Source: Asterochloris sp. CNOR1 (taxonomy: Eukaryota; Chlorophyta; Trebouxiophyceae; Trebouxiales; Trebouxiaceae). Taken from it: 64,000 nucleotides of DNA. The notes beneath the pieces were generated by a model. The model had not been told where the DNA came from and did not search any database. It saw nothing but the letters and a program-made list of their open reading frames with translations. Both the position numbers and the translations under genes were made by a program. Below, in pieces: positions 9,521 to 20,926 of this stretch. The DNA is taken from contig OZ017752.1 of NCBI GenBank assembly GCA_963969365.1, forward strand, positions 2,356,001 to 2,420,000. The letters run 5' to 3'. Each line of letters begins with the position of its first letter. Position 1 is the stretch's first letter.

Positions 9521-12500
9521 ATGGGCAACTCAGTGTCTGCAGCTAAGGAGGCGACTGCCATTGAACTCCTCCGAAAATTCTGCAGCTCCACTGCAATTGC
9601 ACCTGAGGATGACACTTTCTGGCGTGATCTGCTGGAGGGATTCCCTAGTCTGTCATGTTTAGACCCTTCGAGGGTGCAAGCAGCAGTGGCTGAGCATGCC
9701 AGCAGCCTGGTCAGCAACAATGGCGCAACCTGCAACATGCAGAGCTTGCTGGTCAAGCTTCTGCAGCTCCTGGGAACAGCTGGAGCCTCCCTTAACACAA
9801 GCAGAGCAGCTGTCAATGCAGCAGCGCTCACAGCAGCGCTGCTCAAGCACCTGTCCGAGAGCCTGAATGGGACACAGCTGGCCGATTTTGTGACAAACTC
9901 AGCAGACCTGCACCTGCCTGGCTCTGAGCGGCCGGCTGAGCAACAGGGTGTGTGACTGTCTGCCACTGGCTGATGCTGACTTGCATGTCTTGTGCTGCAT
10001 GCACTGCTGCTGGTCCTATGCCCTTGTTGCCTTCTGCCAGCCCATGCAGCATGTGCCAATGTGATGCTTGGTGCAGATCTCCTGCTTGCGCTGGTCAGGG
10101 GCTTGCTGCTGTCTCTCACAACGCTTCAGCTCAGGTGAGCTGCCTCTGCGTCCACTGTCGCAGCCGCAGCTCCACTCAACTGTAGCGCCTGTCCTCCATC
10201 TCATCCTGCGCAGCTCAGAGAGCGATGCCATGGCACAAGCCCAATGCCAGTGACCCGCAACCAGGCCCTGCAGCTAAGGCCTACCGCTCGTCTGCAGGGC
10301 GCAGACTTACCTGCTGCACCTGGAGGTGCACAGGCTGCTGCTCGTGCTGCAGTCAACGCAGCTGTACACTACCATCCCCTCAGCACCTGAGGGGGTGCAC
10401 CCCTTCCTGGACGCCCTCATGTGGCAGCATCACCTCGCACAGTCTGTGGTTCAGGTCAGGAAGCCCTGCCAGCTGTGACGCCGCATTGTGATTTTGGGAA
10501 AGCACCATCCTTGCACATCAGGCGCACTCAGCACAGCAGCATGTGCTGCCTGCCAGGAGTGTGGCTGTGCAATATAGACAGGCGCACAGCATGCCAATTG
10601 TTCCTGTCCAGCAGTTGCCGGTCGGCATACAGGTGTTCCATTGCGCTGCAGTGCAGACCTATCTGTGCGGCCACCAAGGTTGTGCTTTGTTGGACATGCA
10701 TTGCTGCATACTTTCCTCCCTGCAGTGCAGGCCTGTCTCCAGCACCTGATAGCCAGGCCCATGCTGCCAGCTGGGCAGCAGCTGTGGGCGGCTGAGGCAG
10801 ATGTGCCACAGGGGGTGTTGCAGAGGGTGAGGAGTGCAGCAGGTGTGCATGTGCTTGGCCTGTAGTGCCTCTGGCCAGCTCGCTTGCCTCAGATGTCTCT
10901 GGGCATGTCCTGCATTTAATGGGAAGCACATTGCAGCTGCCAGATGCCCGCTGTTGGCAGCTGGCTGGCTGTGCTTGATGCAGAGAGTGTTAGCCTCCAG
11001 TGTGCACCTTTTGTACAGAGTGACCTGCCTGAAAGATGCGCCTGGGACAAGCCACCAAGCTGTCCTGAAAGCATACTTTGTCTAGGAAGGTACCTGCGCT
11101 TGCTTGAGTCACCCAGAGATCCTCTGGTTTGTGCAGTGTCAGTCCTGTCGCTTCCACTGCAAGCCATGACCTTCCTCCTGGGAGCCATTCCTCTGCCCAC
11201 CTCTCAGACCAGTCCATTGGGGGACCACGCCCTGCTGCTGCTGCTTTTGCTGATCAATCAGGCGCCACAACCCGCAGAGCATGTGGGTGAGCTACCTGTG
11301 CCAGCCGCTTGCATTGCTGCATGCACCACCATGAAGCTCCTCCCAGTGTCTCCTACCAGCGACAGACTGCGATTGCCAGCAGTTGGTGCAGCAGGCCCGC
11401 ACAGGGCCCTCAAGTGTGCCTGGTGCTATTAGCACCCTGCAGATGCTACCACTCCTTCAAGCAGGTCTGCATGCGATGCTGCAACAGCTGTCTCAGATGC
11501 ATGCTAAACACTTTGCATTGCCACCGCGGTGAAGGTGAACTCACAGGTTGCTTGCGCCCTGGTTGCAGGGCAGCAGCAGCAGCCGCAGGCAGCCAGCTAC
11601 AGCCACAACCCCTTCAGAGCAGCCCTGAGTCAGCTGAGAGATGCTGATGAGCTGGAAAAGGAGCTGGAGGGATCAGCAGGAGAGCCACAGGGGGTTCAGG
11701 GACTGCAGAGTCCTGGGATGCAGAGGAAGGAGCTGCTGCGGCAGTCCCCAGAGCTTGTGTCGTTTGCCGGGCTGTATGGAGCCCTCTCGCAAGGAACCAT
11801 GACAGAGGCCAAGGTCAAACTGCACTCGCTTTCTTCAAATGCTATCTCCAAGGCGCTGGGGCGGCTTTACAATATGTTCTGTCTTGTATGAGGCCCATGC
11901 AGCCCTCGCATGACAGAGGCCAAGGCCAGTCTGCACTCTTTGCCTGCAATTGTGCCGACCACGCCTGGATGATGGGCTATGGCAGTCATGCGGTGCCTTC
12001 AGAGGCAATATGGGGTTGCTGCCGCGTCCTGGTGGTGTGTTGTTGGTACATATATGGTGGCCCTGCACATATGCAGGCAAACTTCTGCAGCCAGCTGGGC
12101 TCCCTTGAGCAGCGAAGGCTGCAGGGGACAGCACTGGGCAGCTGCACACTGCAGCGGCCTTCCATTTTGGTCCTGTGCGGGGCCAGGGCTGATTGGCGTC
12201 TTTCCACCCGTGTAGAGCAGCAGCATCTGGAAGTACTTCCTGCTGGTGTGCCACCCAACTCCTTCCTGCATGCCTGCGCAGCTCCTCTCCCCTGCCTTGC
12301 AGGTGCTGCTGCTGCATGCCCAGCTGTGGGTAGCATGCCTACCTGCTGGTGTGTAGCAAGTCTGACACTGGGGTGCCGTTCCTGCAGGTGCTGCTGCTCT
12401 ATGCGCTCCTGCAGGCCAGCCCAGGCTTTCGGGCCTATCTGCTGGTCCGCAGTGATGCAGACTCCCTCCTTCTGCCCCTCCTGGAGCTCCTGTATGCCAC

Positions 12501-14388
12501 AGACAGCAGCTCAGCCCCCAGCAGGATGTACATGGTCCTGATCATCCTGCTGATGCTGAGCCAGGACACGGCCTGGAGCCGGCAGGTGCATCGGGTGCGC
12601 CTGGGAGGTCGCCAAGTCTCCTGGTTCCGGGAGCGCAGCCTGCAGGGCACCACACTAGGTGAGGTTGGGAGGTCAGCGTTGGGCGCTCCGATGCGGCCAC
12701 TGCGGGTGCTGCAGACACCTGGGTGGGGGCAGGGTTGCCAGGTTTCGGGGGCGCATCCTGGTGAGTGTGGGGGGGGGCAGCGTCGGTTGCTTGGCATCCC
12801 TTACGCGGAGAGGTCTGGTGTCAATGAAGACTGGGCAGCATCTCCAACATATCAGGCGTGACAGGTAGTGTTTCACTTGCGACAGATAGGGCCTGAAAAT
12901 CATTGGCTCAGCTGTGAGCAAGTCATGTCAGCTTTTGCAGCTCCTTTTGGACGGCTGTTCAGGCTCAGGCACCTGCTGACTGACGTGGCTGCCAATGGCA
13001 GCAGGTCTGCCAAGCCAACATTGAGGCATCCCTGTTTGGCTGCTGTGCAGTGCAGTCCCATGCTCTCAGAGCTTCCCTGACATCCAGAGCCCTGCTCCCC
13101 TCGATGGCAGCAACATGCCTGGAATCAAGCACCACCCCTGCTGTGCAGGCAGTCTCCTCGTCATCATGCTGCTGCGCGTGGCCCATCAGCACCTGGGCCA
13201 GACACGGGACGCTTACTTGCTGCAGAACACCCTGGCGACTCTGGCTAACCTGGCGCCCCACGTCTCAGCTCTGAGCAGCCATGCTGCCCAGAGGCTTGTG
13301 GCTGTGGCAGGCCTGCTGGTCAAGCGGTGAGTGCCAGCCTGGCATGACTCCCCAAAGGAGGTGCAGCCCTGTTTTGGGGGGAACAGCTCATGCATACCTG
13401 GGTCGTTTGTGTAAGCTGGCAAATCCACCTGAAGCAGCTGGTGTGATCCAGGGCTGCGACTGCAACTTACCCTAGCTGTGAGGTTGCACGTGCAGGCTGA
13501 GTCCCTCCTGCTACTTGAGCCCCTGGACCAGATGCCACACCCAGGGTCCCCTGCCTGCAGGTTGTCATGGCTGGGGAAGCTCGACAGGAAATCTGCAGAC
13601 ACCCCCGATGGGCAGGCAATGCCTTTCAGCCTCTCAGATCCTGACAACACTGGCGAAGTGGCAGCTCAGCAGGCGCTCCTGGGCGACCTGCTGCGACTCA
13701 TGCTGGAGGTCATAGACAGTGTCCTCACTGCAGGTGTTAAGCGCTTTGACAGGGAGAGTGTGCCCTGGTTCGTAGCATGAACGGCTAGTACTCTGCTGCC
13801 CAGATACAGGGACAGCAACTGAAGCTTCTGCTGGAGGGCAATGCCATGAGCTGCTGCTCTGCAGGGTTGGGCTCAAACCCTGAGCTGGTATATGCCCTGT
13901 TGCATCGTGCTGAGGTCTTTGAGAGCATTCAGCTCCACGACCGCTTTGCAGACGTGCTGCAGCCCATCCAGGTTGGTGTTGTTAGTTGCGCTGGCTTCAG
14001 ATGCACAGTGAGCAATGTTGTGACCCGCTGCTCATTGAGTCTGCTTGTCCAGGTGGTCACTGACATGTTCAGCCAGTATATTGAGGATGCCAGGGCTGCT
14101 GACCCTGCCTGGGAGGAAAGTGTTGCAGCTGTCATGACTGTCATCAAAGCTGGCCTCAAACGCTGGAAACCACTGGACAACTTACCTGGAGCAAACAGCT
14201 TCACATATGAAGAGGAAAGTGAGCAGCCGCAGGCCTTCTTTGTTCCTTACTGCTGGACGCTTGTCATTTCAGGCACCACTATCCCCTTCAATCTGCCTTT
14301 CATTGCACTGTTTTCTGCTGTGCCTGACATTGATGAAAGGATATCTGACACAGACCACGCAGTGCTTGAAGCACAGCATCATGTGTAA
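9521..14388 (+). CDS. DYM: Dymeclin (Golgi-associated protein)
   Basis: In animals and plants this is a peripheral Golgi protein needed for Golgi organisation and trafficking. Exons: 9521-9947, 10077-10134, 10298-10454, 10731-10842, 11164-11286, 11569-11813, 12388-12658, 13149-13326, 13561-13733, 13865-13971, 14053-14388; every junction keeps phase, giving about 728 aa, in the family range. The N terminus MGNSVSAAKE has Gly2/Ser, as in the N-myristoylated animal protein. Family blocks: GVLQRVRSAA, GDHALLLLLLLINQAP, VLLLYALLQASPGFRAYLL, RMYMVLIILLMLSQDTAW, TLATLANLAPHVSAL, NPELVYALLHRAEVFE, FTYEEESEQPQAFFVPYCW. The C-terminal tail after FVPYCW is longer than in human DYM and lineage-specific. 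The donor of exon 6 (AAG|GTCAAA) is weak. Confidence 0.94.
11779..11944 (+). repeat. Duplicated exon-6 end and donor in dymeclin
   Basis: The exon-6 tail and donor (11779-11835, core GACAGAGGCCAAGG) is repeated imperfectly at 11901-11944 inside the next intron; the second copy lacks a GT at the equivalent place (AAGGCC). Confidence 0.75.
12292..12416 (+). repeat. Duplicated exon-7 acceptor in dymeclin
   Basis: The acceptor plus first exon bases GCAGGTGCTGCTGCT occurs at 12299-12313 as a decoy and at 12384-12398 as the working copy, 85 bp apart. Only the downstream copy continues in frame into the conserved LLVRSDADSLLLPLLELLY block. Confidence 0.8.
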
Positions 14389-15048
14389 TGCATCCGCTTT
14401 GGGAGCATTCCCCAAGAACATTTTAAAAGTCAACAGCCTGGGATGCAGCTGGGTCCCAAACACCTGCCCGAAGATTGTGATCCGCGCCCGCCCCACTCCT
14501 GCATGATCAGCTGCACTGCAATCCTGGCTGGGTCTCAGCTCGCTGTCTGGTATGTAAGGACATTCAGGACCCAGTGCTGCCAGCAGCTCCTGAGTTCTCA
14601 GCTTGCTGCTGTGGCGTCCAGCAGCGCTGAATAGAGAGAGCATGGATGGACTCCATTTCTGCTGCCAGAGATCTGTTTACCTGCGGCAAGGCTGCAACTC
14701 GATGCCCATTGTCGCTGGGGCACACACTCTATGCTGTGATCTCACCAGCTTGTGCCGATCCAGGAGCTTCTTTCCTTCAAATTGACTGGAAACAACTGCC
14801 ACAGTGAAGCTAGAGCCACAGCTGCAGGCCGGCGCATGAATGAGTGATGTAGTGCACTGCTTCTCTGACGACAGCTGTGCATCTCCATGTGTGACTCACC
14901 CGCCAGAGGTGTCAATAACACTCTGCAGCAGGACGATCACATCATCAGCATCGATGAAGCACCCAGCCTTGGCGCAGGGCTGGACAGCTCACCACGTCCG
15001 AAGCTTGCAGCCTATCTCTGAGCAGTGTCTCGATTTTTTGGGCGTCCA
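14389..15048. other. Intergenic region between dymeclin and the membrane-protein gene
   Basis: The region contains the dymeclin 3' UTR; a TGTAA, the usual green-algal polyadenylation motif, overlaps the dymeclin stop at 14384-14388. A 53-codon open frame from the ATG at 14645 has no recognisable character and is not called. No RNA gene is seen. Confidence 0.4.
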
Positions 15049-15966
15049 ATGACATGTCTGTGAACCTGGGCAGCCGAAGTCAAAGTTGACCAGCTGGCTT
15101 GTACTAGTTTAGGCTGTTGTGACAGGCCTGCCACACCAGCACAGAATGTCAGTAAGGCAGTCTGAGCTCGGTTTGCATCCAGCAAGACCAAGATTGCTTG
15201 AGCTGGCCCTGCAGGAATGATAAGCCCTTGAGGGCCCCACGTCCCCAGGCTGAGGAGGCCAAGCAGCCACTCGCGGTGCAAGTTGAGGAGGAGGAAGCCG
15301 ACTACACGGCTGCTGCTTTGCTGGCCTGCGCGGTGCTGGTTCTGCAAGTGGTGATCCTGGTGCTGGTAGCACTCAGTCTCAAGTCTGTCAACAGCACATT
15401 GCAGCACATTCAACAGAATGGTGAGGGTGTCAACTGCCGTGGCAGCCTTTTCTGGTGGTAACAGGCCTGTCTTTAGGCAACAGATCCTGAGGCAGCCATT
15501 GCAGCGCAAGCCAGCATTTGCCTGGAACAGCAGCAGCATGTGCCTGCAGACCATCGACCACTCGATGCCGCTCACTGCTCCCTTTGCAGGGGCTTATGGC
15601 GCCCGGGTCCCCACATCTGCAAACTGGCAGGCCATGTCAGGCCACAGACTGCAGCTGGTAAGCAGTTATGGCGCCGCCCACAGAAATGACACCATCGCTT
15701 TGGGCACCAGCGGCAACTTCACACGCAGCATCAGCCTGGCAGCCAGCGGCAGCATGCCCACAATCAGCAGCTTGACCAATGGCACCTGGACTGTGAGCTC
15801 CACAGGCATGCTGGACCTCAACATTGCCGCCTGTGGCGGCAACACGCCACACTCTTGCAGTGGGCCAGTGACTGCCAGCTACACCCTCAAAGAACAGAGC
15901 AGTAGCTTGGTCTTGGTGACGCCAACTTCTGGCAGCACATCCAGTGCCTATGCCTATACAGCTTGA
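15049..15966 (+). CDS. Single-pass membrane protein with Ser/Thr-rich exterior, unrecognised
   Basis: Two exons are well supported: 15215-15420 and 15590-15966 (stop TGA). The first encodes an acidic stretch, VQVEEEEADY, then a hydrophobic segment of about 24 residues, LLACAVLVLQVVILVLVALS, ending in SVNSTLQ. The second encodes about 125 residues rich in Ser, Thr, Gly and Ala with N-glycosylation-type sites (NFT, NGT) and two Cys. This looks like a type II membrane protein with a lumenal or extracellular domain. The upstream exon must end in phase 2; an 11-nt exon at 15049-15059 (start ATG, donor GTGAAC) fits and is my tentative start. The stop lies only 81 bp before the PYROXD1 start codon. 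No family is recognised. Confidence 0.5.
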
Positions 15967-16047
15967 GAGCTGACCTGCAGAGCTATCAGCAGCTTGTTGA
16001 CTGCTCCAGGTGGCGCAATATGTATTGAATAGGTTTGAACGACCTGC

Positions 16048-19000
16048 ATGAAGTACGTCGTGATTGGTGGGGGCATCGCAGGGGTGTGCTGTGCTGAGGA
16101 ACTCTGCAGGCTGGCGCCAGATGACCAGATCACACTGCTGTCATCTGACACTGTGCTCAAGGTGCAAGGGCTGTTGGCACATGTGACCTCTGCTGTGCAC
16201 CATGTGAGCATTAGTCGTTTTGGGCAGCCGCTGGCCTGTCAACAACATGTCAGACTCTCCACGAGAGCTGCCACTTTCCTGCTAGGCTCATGCTCCTCAC
16301 TTAGCAGAGGATGCTGCAGCCCTGAGTGACCCTTCAATGCCCTGCAGGGCATAGGCAGGGTGCTGCGCTTGACAGACCACCTGGAAGAGCTTGAGATTGT
16401 GCAGAGGGACCTGACTTCCTCAGCCTACCCCAACCTTCACGTCCTGCAGAATGCAGCTGCAGCGCTGGATGTGCACAAAAAGGCCTGTGCTGGTTACAAT
16501 ATTCACAAGCCAGCTGCACGACTGGCCTGACCCCATGATGCAAACCTCTGCGTCAATGGCAGACTGGCTGCCTGTGCTGTTTGCTTGTCCCGACAACCAC
16601 AGACAGCCTGTGCTGACGCTTAGACCCAGCACTCTTAGGGTCTGTGACACTGGTGCTGGCTTCTGAAGGAAGTCGTCATATCAAGCCAGCTGCACGACTG
16701 GCCTGATCCCATGATGCAAACCTCTGCGTCAATGGCAGACTGGCTGCCTGTGCTGTTTGCTTGTCCCAACAACCACAGACAGCCTGTGCTGATGCTTATA
16801 CCCAGCACTCTTAGGGTCTGTGACACTGGTGCTGGCTTCTGAAGGAAGTCGTCATATCTGCTCATGGCCCTCAGTCCCTTCCTGTGCTGCAGGTGGTGCA
16901 ACTAGCAGGCGGGGATACCCTGCCCTACGACAAGGTCTGCATCTGCTCTGGCGCCACCCCCAAGGCTGTGGCAGACCACCCTGCAGTGCTGGTGCTGCGG
17001 GACAGCGACAGCGTGCAGGCGCTGTGCAGGCACGTTCACAGGCTGGCGGGCTCATGCGCGGTCAATGCTACCAGCACAGGCAGCGTCATTTGCCTCTGCC
17101 TGGCGCTCCTGGCACTGCCTGCCTCAGAATGCCCTTTGCGCCTGCCATCAGAGATAGCCTGCTTTAGGCCCTAGAGGGCAATGCAGCTGAGGTTTGCCAA
17201 GCAATGTTGGTCAGGGGACCTCCAAGACATGCTCCAGACAGTCACAATGCCTGCACATGCCTCTGCGTCACCTCCACTCCACTTGCACAGGACCCTGACA
17301 GAATTGCTTGCTTACTGAGCAGTGCGACTTGCTACACCTTGGCTCGCAGCACAGTTGAGGCCTTGTGAGCTGTGCAGACGACTGCCGGGGGTGAGGCGGC
17401 TTGTGTTGGTGGGCAATGGAGGCATCGCACTGGAGCTGGCTCACTCCCTCAGGGGTGTCGAGGTGGGTCTTGAGCTTGGCGTGTGCAGCAGGGTAGATGC
17501 TCATCATCTCTGTCTTGGATCTGTAATGTACAGAGGCTAATGACATCAAACTGTTCAGCTGCTGTTGAGTAGGGAGCTGCTGCAAAGCTTTGCAGGCTTT
17601 GCTTGATGACTGGGAGCCATAGGTGGCTTGGCCATGGCAGGCACCAAGCAGAACCGGTAATCACTTTGCCTGCATCGATTCCCTCACCAGCTACCCAAGG
17701 CTTGACAGGTGTCCCTTCTTGGCTGAAGTGCAGGTACTCAAGGTGGTCTGGGCTGCACAAATCAGCAGGGCTCAGGCAGATAGCCAAGCTTACTGGCCTG
17801 ACAGATGCCTCTTGTTGGCTGAAGTGCAGGTAGTCTGGGCGGTCAAGCATGCGCATGTGGGGGATGCATTCTTTGACCTGGACGCTGCCCAGTTCCTGCT
17901 GACCCAGATGCCCCACATACAACCTGGGCGTGGGCAGAGCAGTGGCGGTACAGCCTGGCAGCAGCACAGGGGGGGCTCTGCCACAGATGGTGCTGGCAGG
18001 GCGGGCAGTGAACAGCCTGCGGCAGGGCAAGCCGCTGACCAGGAAGCAGGCAGCTGCAGCACCTGGGGTCGGCAGCCTAGTGCTGGCTCTGCCAGAGGTT
18101 TGCCTGAGCAGAACGGCACAGAGCAGGCTGAGGTGAGGACAGTTTGCTGCTGATCACTGCGGCTTCTGCTTGCTGGCAGAGTGCCTGGCACTGCATGTGG
18201 CCCCAGCAGTGGTGGGACAATACAGCATGTGTTCCCTGCATGTAGTCTCAGGATGCCACCAGCACAGCAGCAAGCCAGCTGCCCTCAGGCCTGCGATGAT
18301 GCTGGGCTCGACCTGCTGCAAAGCACTTCCACGAGTGCTGCAGATCATGAAGCCTAAAGCCTTTGGTCACGCAGTGGGGCCCCAATGGACAGCCCAGCTG
18401 CCCCAAACAGCAGCTCGCAGTGACGTGGCGGTGCACCACGGCTGCGAGATCACAGCCGTGCGCACGCTCTCACCCAGCCACCCACCAAAGTCAGAGGCAC
18501 CGTCCCAAAGTGATGCATGTCAGGCTGGCCATACCCACCAGGCCGCACCAGCAGGTTGTGAGCCTTCAGAGCCCCGACAGGCAGTCGCTGCAGCTGATGG
18601 CGCTGCTGGCAGTGTGGAGCTCACTCCCCAAAAGCGCAAGCGTGACGCGGCTGACGGCGATAGCTGGCCCCTGGAGGTTGAGTTCAGCGATGGCAGGCGC
18701 CTGGGGGCCGACCTTGTCATCTCAGCCATTGGCGTGACCCCCAACACCAGCTGGCTGCCGAAGGAAGTGCCCACCGCCATAGGGGACGGCGGCATCCTTG
18801 TGGACAGGTGAGCAGTGCGACGCACAGTGAGCTTGGGCCTGTGAGGACAGGGGTGGCGTGAAGGTGGTCTGCCCTCAGCGTGAACCCCAATACCAGCGGT
18901 CTGCTGGCAGTGGTGTCCACAGCAGCTGGCCTGTGGCCAGGTGAGCACTGCTAGCAGGTAGTCAGCTGGGGGTTGTCAGGGAAGGGGCAGCATGATGCTG

Positions 19001-20445
19001 GTCCGCCCTGTGCATGCACTTTGAAACTAGCTGGCTGCCAGATTGCACGTCTTTCGTGTGTGGGAACAGCAGCAAATGGGAAAACGCTGCAGCAGGCAGT
19101 CAGCTGGAGTCTGCGGGTCAAGGATTGGTGGAACAACTGGGCGCAGCAGAGGGCCAAGACTCCGTACTCTGGGGTGCGGTGCTGGCTGGAAGTTGCTGAA
19201 AGAGCACACATGTCCTTGGTGACAAGCCCCGTCCCTGGGCCCTGTAGGGAGGCTTCTCTACATGCTGGGCTTTGCCTGGCTCCAATCTAGCATGCGCAGT
19301 CACCTCTGAGCCCTCACCTAGCATTGGTGCCCACAAACCCCACTGCCTGCAGGAACATGGAGAGCTCCGTCCCTGGAGTCTTCGCAGCCGGCGACGCCTG
19401 CTGCATTCGATGGCCGGACCTGGACCAGTCCCACTGGTTCCAGATGCGACTTTGGACTCAGGTATGTTGCTGATGGGCTGTTACAAAGTGCAGGATGGGT
19501 GTCTTTCCTCTACCTGGCAGCTGCTGTAGTCATGTGCCCTGTTGCCCTGAAGCCTGCAGCATGTTGTGGTGGGTCGCCTAGCTTGTCTGCCCCTCAGCAG
19601 TGACCACCACACAGCCTGCATGCTCTCTGTTGGCTTGCCATGCCGTTAGGCAAGTCAGCCCTGATGGCAGCAACTTCCTGAGCAGAGCATAGACAGGATG
19701 GACACGACAGGCACAACCCCAACCCCCAACAGGGCCCTCACACCATGCCGCAGGCTCGCATCATGGGCACCTGGGCAGCCCAGTGCATGGTGGGCGACCT
19801 GGACGAGCTGTCGGGCGGCTTTGCCTTCGAGCTGTTCACCCATGTGACCCGCTTCTGTGGGCGCAAGGTGGTGCTTCTGGGGCGCTACAATGGGCAGGGG
19901 CTGGAGCATGAGCCGGCAGACGACATGGTCACATACAGCCGTGCTCAGGAGGTGGGCACTGTGCTTGCATTTGGCTGTGACAGGGTTTGGGCCGGGAGGA
20001 TGTCATGGTGCTGCACCAAAGATGTGGATGAGCGAAGCTATGGGGATTAAGGTGACCTTTGAGGAACCCGCTGGTGTGCTACAGACGGCTGCCAGGCTGA
20101 CGCGCTGTGCATACCTATGCAGAGCTCAAGCTGCCCACGCCTCTGGCACCATGTAAAAATTCATGCTTATGCCCTGCAGGCTCCTGATCCCACCTTCATT
20201 CGCGTGCTGCTGCTGAGGGGTAGAATGCAGGTGAGCTTAAGCTTGCCAGCTCAACATGTTTGTGACTCTGTTGCACAATGACCCTATGCTACATGAATGC
20301 TGTGTCCCTGCAGGGGGCTGTGCTGATAGGTGACACAGATCTTGAGGAGACCTTTGAGCACCTGATTCTGGACGGTCTGGACCTAAGTCGCTTTGGCCCT
20401 GATCTCTTGGATCCAGAAGCAGACCTTGAAGATTTCTTCGACTGA
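16048..20445 (+). CDS. PYROXD1: PYROXD1-like FAD-dependent pyridine nucleotide-disulfide oxidoreductase
   Basis: In animals PYROXD1 is an NAD(P)H-dependent flavoprotein that protects the tRNA ligase complex from oxidation. Exons: 16048-16161, 16348-16470, 16893-17012, 17370-17462, 17830-18132, 18344-18807, 19353-19461, 19754-19951, 20180-20230, 20314-20445; about 568 aa. The start [19 protein letters not shown] is the FAD-binding GxGxx[17 protein letters not shown] is the NAD-binding motif. [24 protein letters not shown] and [14 protein letters not shown] are family blocks, and the C-terminal [20 protein letters not shown] and [14 protein letters not shown] are diagnostic. Exons 5 and 6 carry long Gly/Ala/Pro-rich insertions and a basic KRKRD patch absent from animal proteins. 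The exon 3/4 junction is uncertain by a few residues. The 16-kb to 17-kb introns hold two local duplications. Confidence 0.93.
16507..16858. repeat. 176-bp direct tandem duplication in PYROXD1 intron 2
   Basis: Positions 16507-16682 and 16683-16858 are head-to-tail copies with only about four differences (for example GACCCC/GATCCC and CCCGAC/CCCAAC). It is entirely intronic and is the youngest-looking duplication in the window. Confidence 0.95.
17704..17850 (+). repeat. Duplicated exon-5 acceptor in PYROXD1
   Basis: The block TTGGCTGAAGTGCAGGTA, acceptor plus exon edge, occurs at 17719-17736 and again at 17816-17833. Both are followed by a version of GTCTGGGC, which encodes the conserved VW of the exon. 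Only the second copy reads on into [13 protein letters not shown]. Confidence 0.85.
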
Positions 20446-20926
20446 CATGCTGCTTGAACTGCCACTGTGCGCTCTCATGAGATCACTCAGGTAATGCCCC
20501 AGACACTGACATTGCTGCTGAGGGGTTGATGAGTTGCATGTGCTCTAGCAGCTGATGGCCCTTGCTTGCCAGAATGTTGTGCCTCACACCATTGCAATTC
20601 AAGAGCTGAAGTGAGCTGATCACTCTGCAGTGGCCGGAGCATATCAGGTGCTGTGACTTGCACCTGCTGGACAGCTGCACATTTGGCGGCACAGAATGAA
20701 CACCTATATGAGGCTCCCAGCATGGCACATAGCAGGTGCCAGTCCCCAGTTCAAGCAGATGGAATGAGCTTGCAGATGCATCCATTACTGGCCCTCAAGA
20801 ATGCAGGGAGAACAATTCTTTGTTTTACCCTTGTGGCTTTTCAGACGGATTACTCACAAATCCCACACAAACAAACAACAGAAAATCGGAAGCTGCCCAG
20901 CCAACACGAGCACAGGACACATTAGC
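20446..20926. other. Intergenic region between PYROXD1 and the DUF1517 gene
   Basis: It contains the PYROXD1 3' UTR and the promoter and 5' UTR of the DUF1517 gene. An A-rich stretch, ACAAACAAACAACAG, lies at 20867-20881 just before the next start codon. No exon or RNA gene is recognised. Confidence 0.5.
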
